Assembly: GCF_000327385.1 (NCBI RefSeq)
Contig: NW_008708752.1
Span: 313,216-377,215 of the forward strand
DNA from: Lottia gigantea
Lineage: Eukaryota; Mollusca; Gastropoda; Lottiidae
Direction: 5' to 3'
Length of the DNA stretch: 64,000 nt
Below the pieces are notes generated by a model. That model saw nothing but the letters and a program-made list of their open reading frames with translations. It was not told where the DNA came from and did not search any database. Positions within the stretch are counted from its first letter, which is position 1. Each line of letters starts with the position of its first letter. Position numbers and translations under genes: made by a program. Shown here piece after piece: positions 44,101 to 56,100 of the stretch.

Positions 44101-47100
44101 TAAACAAAATATCAAAAGTGCAGTGCCATAACCAATGTTAAAAACTTTAAGAAACATATGACTAGACTAAGTAATATACCTTCAGAAACTGTCGACTATA
44201 TATAGTAAAATAATAAAATAAAATTAGCTACTAATACAATGGAAATATATCTAAGCTATTATATAGTTGAAAAGAGAAAATCAGACCATTGCCTTGATGA
44301 CAGTGCCTTTTTTAAGAGTTTGGTGCAATTCTATGGAAGCAGAAGTGAGATACATGCATTGTCTTTTTTCACAGTGATAAGTTTGATACAAAGACAACAG
44401 TGACTCAACACTTAGATGGTAATTTGAATACTATGAAATAAGTCAAAAACAAGAGATGATTAATCAAAATTTCTCATTAAAGTGTGCGAATAGATAGCTT
44501 GAGTCTATGATGAAATTAAGTTGAAGGTTTGACACAATCAATTTAAGTGTTTGACACAATAATTCTTGAAACAATCAAGTTAAGTGTTTGACATATTCAA
44601 ATTGGGTGTTTGACATTATCATGTTTTATGTTTGATGTGATATTGTTTTATGTTTGGCTGAATCATGCAGAATGTTTGACATAATCATGTTTTAAGTTTG
44701 ACATCATCAGGTTCTGTGTTTTATATTTGACATAATTATGCTTTATGTTTGACGTAATCATGTTTTATATTTGACATAATTATGTTTTATGTTTGACATA
44801 ATCATGTTTTATGTTTGACATAATCATGCTTTATGTTTGACGTAATCAAGTTGATTGTAGGAAATAACCAAGTTGATTGTAGGAAATAACCAAGTTGATT
44901 GTAGGAAATAACCAAGTTGATTGTATGAAATCACCAAGTTTGAGTGTTTGACATTATCAGGTTGAGTGTTTGACAAGATTATCTAACATAATCATTTTCG
45001 TTCAACTAGATCAAGAACAATAACTCTTTGACATCCAAATGAAATACATATGAAAACATATATGGTCACTATAATTACAAAAAAAATTGTTTACCAGACT
45101 CGACAGTTCATGAGAAAATGTGATTTTGTACATGCTATTGCACAGGCTAAATATCTAGTCCCATTAGCTTCCCATGTTTGATAAGTGATTTGATTCACTT
45201 TGGATTTGATCTTCCTCTTTTCAACTATAAATTGTAGGATTTGAAATAAATAAAGAATGGGACGAAAAATTGGAAACCAACACAAAAAATATCTACCAAA
45301 TTAGTATTGAAAATTTTAAAAAATTTGTACCCCAATAAACATAAAAATTTAAGTTATTACCAAATCAATGCCTATAACTCCACTGCTAGCATTTAAACAA
45401 TATATCACTAAATTATAGAGTCACTACAACAAAATATGTGCTAGAAAAGGGGCATATTGTGAACTACAAATCAACATAAAAGATTTTGGAATTTTTAAAA
45501 ATTGTATAAACGAAAGTATTTAAAGGGATTGTAAAGAGGTTTTCTAAATTTAGTATGTGTATCGGTAACACTGATAGCATCAATTTGCACCTTCCAATTT
45601 TCATTCCGATGTCTGTGGTTCCTAGAATTCCACTAAAACTACCTGTAAGTGTTTGATGCGAAATAGGCTTTATCACCTAAGGCCCTTCGTGATTAGTAAC
45701 ATCGTCATACACTCTGTTTAAGCAATTGCAGAAACAACAGACATCTGACTCAAAATTGGAATGGTGAAAATTGATGCTGTCAGTGTCCCCGATACACATA
45801 CAAAATTTAGAAAACCACTTTACAATCCCTTTAAGAGTTAAAATTCTTTTCATGGACCATGTTACATAAATTGAGTGGGAATGTGTCAGGCAGGTTTACT
45901 TGTCAGATAATATTAATGATTTAAGAAAGAATATGAAATAAATAATAAACCATAATGTCCATGTGGTAAGGTGAAGGTCCCCCATGTTTTTTTTTTAACA
46001 ATCCTGTATATATTATACCTTTAATTCTCCCATTAAATCACTGTTCCATGTTAGTAGAAAAATAAATAATAAAATAGTGCAAAAAGACATACATAGATTA
46101 CAAGACAATACAGGGTTGAAACTAGTAGGTAGTGAACAATAGAAACATGGCAGCAGATTATACTGTCTGATAAAATTAGTCAAAATAGGGGTGAATTTTG
46201 GCTCAAGGCTACACATACTTTTTCACAATATGCCAAAAAATAATTTGTCGAAATCATATCCAAATTTTTAAGTTGAGCTCCACTACAATACTGAGTAAAC
46301 CAGGGGTTTTTAACCTTTTTCTTTCTATTACTGCTTTCAAGATCGATTGCCATTTTCTCTTAAGTTTCCCTGCCATCTTTTTCATGTTGGAGAATATAGC
46401 CTGACTGAATAGAACGACTAAAATTTTAATTGTCCATATATATTATACTAGACTACAATTGGCCCCCTCCCCCCAAAATTTTTTTAAAAATTACCACCAA
46501 GTTGTAAACCCCTTGACTTACTAAAAGGGTTGCTTATGCATGCTTTAGGAAAACTGTTCAATGATACATTCTGACTTTTTCACCTAAAAATTCATTTTTT
46601 TAGGGTTTTCTTTACAAGACAATCATATCACTATTATGGTAAGTTGAGGAACTGTCATCTGCCATAAGATAGGTTGTCCTGAATTCATATCTCTCCCTCA
46701 ATTCCCATACTTGGCTTGTAAAAGTCGCACAGGCATTAGTCTGTCCACAAAACTTTTACACACCAGATATTTGTGAAACACCTCATTGCTTCAACCCTTT
46801 ATCAACATTTATCACAAACAAGGCAGGGGGTAAGAATGTTAGTGGCTGTCTCTATATTTTGGATCAATCGCTGAGCAGTGAGCAGTGAATTAGAGCGCAC
46901 TATGCATCATATTGCAGTCAAAGAATTGCACCAATATACAGTATTAATTAAAGCTAACATGACAAAAGAAAACAGTAACATTAAAGCTAACACGCAGAAG
47001 AAGAAGATATTTTTAATACTTGCCTTGCTTCACATTGTTCTGCCTCATCTCTATCATCTCGTAATCTTGTATTAACATCTCTTTAAAAATAACAATATAA

Positions 47101-50100
47101 GGTAATCTTGTATTGACATCTCTTTAAAAATAACAATATAAGGTAATCTTGTATTGACATCTCTTTAAAAATAACAATATAAGGTAATCTTGTATTGACA
47201 TCTCTTTAAAAATAACAATATAAGGTAATCTTGTATTGACATCTCTTTAAAAATAACAATATAAGGTAATCTTGTATTAACATTTCTTTAAAAATAACAA
47301 TATAAGGTAATCTTGTATTAACATTTCTTTAAAAATAACAATATAAGGTAATCTTGTATTAACATTTCTTTAAAAATAACAATATAAGGTAATCTTGTAT
47401 TAACATTTCTTTTAAAATAACAATATAAGGTAATCTTGTATTAACTTTTTATTTAAAAATAACAATATAAGGTAATCTTGTATTAACATTTCTTTAAAAA
47501 TAACAATATAAGGTAATCTTGTATTAACATTTCTTTAAAAATAACAATATAAGGTAATCTTGTATTAACATTTCTTTAAAAATAACAATTTTGCAGTTGT
47601 ATCAAAACTGTTGGGGTGTTTATTACATTATCATTTGCTATATTACATTAAAACAAAAATGAGTCTTTGGCAGCATGTAACATTTTGCTGACTTTGAACA
47701 TATCCCAGCTGAAAAGAGGACATATATTATCTAGAACCAACAGGTTTTGCCAAAGACAACCACCTAAACATTTGTTATCCTTCTTAACCATAATTTTTTT
47801 TATCTTACCTTAAAGTATCCAGTTGTTTTACCAGACTTTCTCTTTCTAAGGCAATACCTTCTGATAACTTTAAAGCAGCACTGAAACATTTAAACATAGT
47901 CAGTTATTGTCAATTCTTTTCAGCTCAGAAAGAGTTCGAATTCTATTTCTTCAATTGGCACTGATATAAAATGGCAAATTTTACACTTTGCCCATCATAT
48001 TTATAAAATGCATAAGTAGATAAAGTTTTGTAGAAATTTGTCCCAGTTCTTTTCTTGGATTGAACCAAACAAAAAGTCATGCTTTAAAACTTACAATGCT
48101 CTTTGTCGTTTATCATCTTTAAACTGTGAACTAAGATGATTAATATAAGATTGAGATTCCTGTAAACTTTCTTGTGATTCATATAACATATTCTCTAATG
48201 ACTCTCTTTCCTGTAATTAAAATCAAATATTAAAGCTGACTTTTGGAGTCTTAATGTCCCATTTCACTTTTTTTAGAATAGAAACTAGTTCTAGCTGTAA
48301 AGAGGTTTTCTAAAAAAATTTATGCACCATTCCAATTTTCAATCAGACATTTTGTGAAAAATGACAAGAATCCAAATATAACAGGGTAGGGTTTTACCTT
48401 CAATAATCTTTCATTTTCTTCTTTAGTTTGAGCTTCTATATTATTCATTTCTTCCAATCGGCTTTCCATCTAAAAAATCAACAACAAAATTATCACAAAA
48501 TTTAAATGAATCATTATAAAGACAGGCTTCAAGGATTATAAGAATACTTTAAATTGAATAAAACATCACCATATCTCATGTGTTTATCTATACACTATCA
48601 TTTTTTTTTTTTATGCTGATACACATACAATCTGTAATTGTGACAGTGCTGAAAATTTCATTAGGAAGGTTCTCAAATCTCAGTCTAAGTGTTGGTGATA
48701 CTCACTTCTTGTTGTTTAGCTAACATTTCTTGATATAATCTTTCTTTTTCTTGTAATTCTTGCTCCATAGTCAGTCTTAAACTTTTTTCTTTAGCTCTTT
48801 CCTACAATTGAGAATATTCAGATTAAAGCCAAATTCAACCACATCATAGTGGTTTAAATTTTGGTTTTTTTTTGATGAAAATAAGAATGTGGTATCACAC
48901 ACTACAGCAATTAGCAAATAAGTAATTAGTAGTAAGTTGGATTGTCATAAATTTGAATCCTCACAGGGTAATTTTGAGTTTTCAAGGCAGTCAGAGTCAG
49001 ACAACATCTAGTCCTTGATTCATAAGCTGAATCATCTCAGCAGTGATAGCTAATAACCACTAACCTACATATTATAAGTATGTCCTCTTTCAACGGTTTT
49101 ATATAAAAATAGAGAATATGAGGGGGCTTGTCATAAATTTGTCAGCTTTAGAGAGTCATAATTATACTGGAAGATTTATCAAATAACAAATATTGACTCT
49201 GTGAATACTCAGATATTAACTGCATCTATGGCCAATGAAAATAGTCCCGGGGATATGGTAAATCATGATGCCTAAAGCACAAAAATAATTTGATGTCACA
49301 CACCTCTGATACTATTCTTTCTTTTTCTTGTTTAATCTGATATTCCATCTCTTCATATAATTTCTTTATTTCTGCATCATGAGTAGCAGTTTTTCTGAAA
49401 TAATAAGAAATATGTACACATTTAAAACATCTGAATTTAGACAAAAAATTATTTCAATTTTGAATGAAATGAATGAAATGAATGAAATGAATGAAATGAA
49501 TGAAATGAATGAAATGAATGAAATGAAATTTATATTTTTCCTTAAAGCAATTTTCCGTCCTATATATTAAGTGTATTTTGGATACATAAAGCTTCCATTT
49601 TTATCTGATTCCTTCCATTGATACGAACATTTGACTGTACTTCAAATTAAATTAAGTGACATCCTAGTTGTAGCAATTGGGTCTTAATTTTCCTGTTACC
49701 CATACAAAGCAAAACTTTAGATTTTCTTAAGCTTATTTGAATCAACTCTAGTTTCATATATCATACAGGCTAAAAATAGCAGACAAGAGTAATGTGATAT
49801 GATTTAAAAACTAAGCGACAATTTTTTTATTTTTTTAATGTAATATTAAAAGTTTTCAAGAGGTAAATCGGAAAAGTTCGCCTTCACTTTTTGAGAATGT
49901 ATCTGTGTGTAACAAAAATTCATATCATCTATCTAGTCTTGACTTATAACATAAACTTATAAATATTCTAAAAATTATTAATAAAAGGAAATTTGGTTTT
50001 AATTCCTACCTTAAGCTTATAACAGTTAGTTAAGAAGTGAAAAACAATGAGTAAATTCTCCTATTGCTATAAGCATAAATTACAAATTATGTAGTCTAAG

Positions 50101-53100
50101 TATGGTGTGTTTTAAGTCCTAAACTAAAATAAAGACAGTAACCTTGACTAATACTTCTAAATAAAGGTGTGGCTTTATGACAGGATGGTGTAAATAACCC
50201 ACATTTGACACATTTCAATGTTAAATTTAAGTTGTCATGGTGATTTAGATTTGTAGCCTACCTCTTAATGGCACAGGCATTAGCTCTATGTCACATGTAA
50301 ATTCACTATTTGACAATAAAATTTTAAGAATTTTCAAAAAATATGTTAGCTTTTTCTCACAATCTGACATTTTAATTGTAAGTGGTAATAGTGTGCTTTA
50401 AAGAGATCGTAAAGAGTCTTTCTAAATTTTTAATGTATATCGTTGACGCTGATAGCATCAATTTGCACCATTCTAATTTTCAATCAGACATCTGTGGTCC
50501 CTGTAACTCCAATAAAACTAAGCAAAGTCTGTTAATATCATATAAGACCCTTTGCGATAGTGACGTAATAAAATGCTTAATTCTTGTAGAATTGCAGAAA
50601 TCAGAATTGTGCAAATTGATGCTAAAAATGTCTCTATTACTCGTAAAATTTCAATAAAAAACTTTTTACAGTCCCTTTAAGATTTATTTTAGTGTTCCAA
50701 AGTTACTAACTTTTTCACTATCAAAAACAGCTGTGTGATAGTTGTAATTATATCAATGACACCAATGACAGATATATAGTACAGAATGGACTATACTAAT
50801 GAAAATATTATTACAAATTAAGCAAAAAAGTTTATTTTACCTCCTTATCTATAATTGTCATATATATTATTATCTTTTTTACTTATACTGTACATAGTTG
50901 AAAATCATTGACCCACTACTTTAGGGTAAGTCTACTTTAAAAGGGGTGTTAGCATTTTATTCAAGACATAAAGCAATACTTTTCACTCAAATTTGTTTGA
51001 AGCTGTTCACATTAAACAAAATTGTTTTGAAATATTATCATAATAAGACAAGTCTCCTTAGAAATCTATTAAAATAATTGAAAATATGGCCAAAATTAAC
51101 AAAATAATTAACCTTTCCCCCCTCCAAAATTTAGAATAATCCAATGTCAACATGTACAAACTAATATGTCCACATCAATGTTAAACTGTCTAAGATAAAA
51201 TTTAAAGGGAAGGTACAAGGTTTATTTTAATCAAGGTGAGTCTTTCTATATAAAACTTTGATTTTCTTGGAAGTTGATAACAAAATGACACATAAATTTT
51301 AGCCCCAATTTCATATTAGACGACGTTGATATTAGCTTGTCCTGATGTAGGCCTTATTGTTCGACTTGGCATAGTACTTGGACGATTTGACTAGAATATC
51401 TCAGGGCGATTTGGTCTTTTAGCAATCTGACTATACTTCCTGTTTACATTTTTTGAATTTTCATCTTGTTGGAAAGTCGATTATATTATGTTTTAGCGGG
51501 TGAACACAGTGATTTTTTAAATGTTGAAAAGGACTTTGTTTTCCAATCTTTCTTAGAGGTTGGTATGATATAAAGTACATAGATTTACAAGGTATCCAGT
51601 TAAAACGGTAACACGTCAAAACAGTAACAATTTTTCTATTATAGAGAATAAAAAGATTTTACAGTACATTTTATTGTGTTATCGTTTTGGCAGATCTGTT
51701 ACCGTTATAACCAAATATCTTGTTACCGTTTTGGCAGATCTGTTACCGTTTTGACTATTAAAATGTTACCGTTTTGACGTGTTTCCGTTTTAACTGGTAT
51801 TCATTTACAAAACCACACACAATGAACGTTAAAGCGTGCCAGAACTCATGCCTATTCTAGAAGATTTATGTGAACAATAACAGAATGCATCTTTTTTCTT
51901 GCATTTTTCAGATCTCATTTTAGCAGTATTACTTAGTGAAAAAATGAAGGGGAGTCAGAAAAACTTAAATATAGATGATGTCAGCAATCAGGCTAGACTT
52001 CTGCTCACAAACTTTATTAAAGACAGAATGGAGGAAGATCAAATACCTGGCACAGAAAATATCGAAAAGCTCATAGAACCAGATACTCCTATTGGACCAC
52101 CTATAGACCCTTCCTTAGAGGTTCAAATTGGAAAAGCTTTAAAATCTATAGGAGATGAATTAGATAAGGATGAAAATATGCATAATTTGATAGCCAAAGT
52201 TCCACCAAGAACAGAATGTAAAACATTCATGAAAGTTGCAGGAGATATTTTTAGTGATGGCGTCATTAATTGGGGAAGAATAGTGGCACTGTTTTATTTT
52301 GCTTTCAGAATGATTTTAAAATCTTTGAATCGTATTCCCATTATCAATGCTACGATTAATTTTGTGGTGGATTATATTCGTGATCATGTTGCTTCATGGA
52401 TAATTGGGCGTGGAGGATGGGAAGCCATTGTTGAACATTTTGGAACACCAACCAAACAGGCTTTCATTGTTTTAGGAACTGGAATCCTTTTAAGTGCAGC
52501 TATTTATATTACTAAACGTTGATATAACGGTCAAACTTGTTTTAAGAAGAAACATCACCTTATTGTTGTCAATGACTTGTCTTTCATATCATTTTAAACC
52601 ATTTTAACAACAGAACAAACAAGACAGTATTGATCTACATGAATGAAATTCCAAACCAAATCAGCAAAACTATTTTATCTGTTTGTTTTTTTAATTTAAT
52701 TGAATAATAATTAACTTAATCAGATATTTCAGAGAAGAACAAAGTGATTATTTGTACTTTGTATGCAAACTATGCCTTATAAGAACTAAGGAAACTTATT
52801 ACTGGCAGCTGAATGACTAATACCAGCATACATCATCATGCATTATTACATTGAAAGATATCCATTTTTGTGTATGAGTAACTTTTGGCAAATTCTTTAT
52901 TTAGAGGAACTCTTTTTCTGTTACTTTAAACTGTTACTTACCTAATTGCTCAATCCAGCCAATCAGATCCGCCATTTTTTTTACCAATTGTACCTTAATC
53001 TTAGAAACAGGAATTTTGTAGCGAAGCCAATCAGTGATAGTGTTCACAGCTCACTGTCAAAATTTGAGCTTTCAAATCCATGTGTCCAGAATTATACACA

Positions 53101-56100
53101 TTTGAAAGTATAAAAGACGAGTCGTATTTTTTGAGACACTGTCATATTTAAAAAAGACATCTATAGAAGTAAGAAAACAAATTCCTATTTGATGGAATTG
53201 TTTGATTTTCGTACATTTCTAGTACTTCTGAAGAATATACTCAAGACTCATCAAAATGATGTTCCCTTTTAAGGTTCAGAGTAGCAGAATATCTCCTACT
53301 TCAATGAATCTCATGAATTAAAAATTAAATCACTACAATTCAAAGTGAGTGACCAGAATATTGACCTTTTGGATCAAGGGTTAGCTGTCAAATCTTACTC
53401 ATACACCCTTCAGATATCAAGATGGTAGATGTTGTGAAACAAACTTAGTCTCAAGTGACTTATTGTGTATTTATAGTAGTATCAAATTGTACTTAGGTGA
53501 AAATAACACTTGTTAAGTTTTAAAGAATTTAGTATTATTAGTATCATGTGATGATGTTTTGTTAATATAGTATGTAAGATTTTAATGAAATCATGGACAC
53601 AATCTTAACTGATGGGGGCAAATGAAGGGATGTTTTTAAGTAGGTCTACAAACAAATATTATTGTACATAATACAATTACATAATGCACATAAGCTGAAA
53701 AGCTTGCATTCCAGGTAGTTATTTTTTTCTTTTTTGACAGTTGAGAAATTAGATGTGCACTTCCCCGTGATTTTAATTCTGAAAAGTACTACAGGTAGCT
53801 AAAATCTACCACTTTATGTCCTTATCTCCATACTTAGATTATATTGAGAAGTTGATAATTACTAGGGTACTTCTGTTTTACCTCAATACATGACATTGTT
53901 TGTGGAATTGGGGTTCCAAATAGACATATCATGAATGCATTAGGTGTGGTCTAAACTTTGAAGCATATCATTCCGAAACAATCATTTCTTTCCTACACCT
54001 CCAAAATTGTGTTCAATAAATTTTAATTGTAATTTTTATATATTAAACCATTTGTTAATTTTGGCCCAAATGAAATGATAACTTAAGATCTGATTCAAAT
54101 TTGTATACAGAGGCCATTATTTAGTCGTTTGTCTCTGTAAGTGTACAGTATTATACAGTCATGGTAAAACCTTAATACCAGTGATTTATCTTGTAAAATT
54201 TAACAACATTACCCACTCTCTATTCACATTGAAAATAGCACATCATGTGATTTCCATACTCTGCTCCTCATCAGCCAAATATATAATTATTTAATAGTGG
54301 TCTTGAAAAGATGATTGTCAGCATAGTCTAGTCAATTAATAGAACTTGGAGTTAAAATCTTGTGTGTCTGATGTAAAAAAACAAAACTTACAATTTCAAG
54401 GCATGTTCTAGCTCTTCACAATCTGTTTGAGATTTCTTGATGTCTCCTGAAATTTTGGACAGAAACTCTTCATAATAATCCACTAGGCCAGGTTCATCTT
54501 TCTGTAGTTTTACCCATAATGCTTTTATTGTATCATCGCTGTAAAAAATAATGACTCAATAAATGTCTAAAGATACAAATTTGCTTATTTTATTTCATTG
54601 TCTTGTCATATACTGTTGATAACTCGAATCAAACGTTTTACATCCTGGTGTATGGCTTCTGATTGGGTTAATGGAATTTTATCGATGATAGGTATTAGAC
54701 TACTCTATAGGGTTCTAAGTGTTCAGGGTCTTTCTGATTTAAAGCATCATCAGTTTCATCACAGTATTCCACGTCAAGTTTTTTGGCTTTTTTGAGGATA
54801 AACTGCCCATTCATATAGATGACTGTCCGAAAAATAAAGCATAAATCTTTTGTGTTTCATAAATAGGAAAATCCAAAACCTACTGTGGAAGAATTCTTGA
54901 AGCACCAACTTGTTCCATCATATCATCAAATTGTTTACTCATATTACCATCTTCATCTTCTTCATAGACTTCATAACTACCTTCAGTAGCTTCTTCTTCT
55001 TCTTTACCTCTTGGTGACATACCCACAAAACTTCCTATTCAATAAAATTACAGGTATTTATCTTTACAATACAGTTGAACCACCAAAGCTCTGTGTATTA
55101 CAGACTGTATATTATTATGTCAATCATCCTTTAAGAGTCCTGACAAAATTAACCTTAGTGCACACTGCACCAGTCTTATAAAAATTGGATTCAAAAGAGT
55201 TATAAGTGAGCTATTGTATACTAAAAATATACTTTCTTGTCCATAATTCCAAAAAAAAGTTGATTTCAGATTTTACTATTCAAGCCCATTTTTTAGTTTG
55301 ATAATGGCGTCATAAACAAATAAACTTGTTTTGGAATTACAGGAGCCACAGAATGAGATCAGGAAATTTGTATAAAAGCTAGACTAGCCCTACCAATTCC
55401 TGCAAGCTAGCAATACAAGGTATTCAAAACCAGTCAACTTCAATATTACTAAATCTCATTGAGTGAACAGAAGATCATACCTAATAACCAAGGCCATCTT
55501 GAATTTTTAGCCATTACTTTCATTGTATAAATAGAAAATACACATATGTCATATCCAACAACCAAAACAATCTCAATTCAATGACTATGCTCTATGGTAA
55601 CCTATTTAGTATAATTTAGTGCTTGAGTCAAGATTACTGTCAAGATAATGCTTACACCAAGATTAAAGATATATGACACTGTCTCAATCTTTATCTTGGA
55701 TTGTAAACTAATTAGTAAAAAGTTAACTAAATAGGTGTCAAATACTGATTGCCTTTTTATCTAAGTGTCAAATTTTGTTCATGATTTGAATTTTGACCTT
55801 CAGATTGCTTATCAAATTGAATTTTGGCGACTAGGTTGTCAATACTATGGATCAAAAAAGAAAATAATTTACCCAAAACAGAACAACATTTGGCTCAATT
55901 ATATATATAAATTTAAAGGGGCAGCTGTTCACAGAAACTTATTATGAGCCATCACATCACATCCAGAATTGTCTGCATTTGAAAGTTAAAAAGATGACTT
56001 GTCTATTCTTGAGACTCTGCCATATATCGAAAAGACACATATAGAAACAGAAAGCGAAATTCCTAGTTTGAGGTATATTTGAAAGAATATTTGATGACTA

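Noticed and set aside
45091-45285. Minus-strand frame ending in a possible donor, as an alternative to the microexon
   Set aside because: No acceptor gives a phase-compatible exon, and the residues do not resemble the coiled coil.
51899-51943. Upstream methionine for BAX (MHFSDLIL...)
   Set aside because: The extension runs across a good splice acceptor (tgcatttttcag); starting at 51944 gives the usual BAX length.
51944-52522. BAX as a processed pseudogene
   Set aside because: The frame is complete with all BH motifs and the membrane anchor, and a 5' acceptor is present, so it looks functional.
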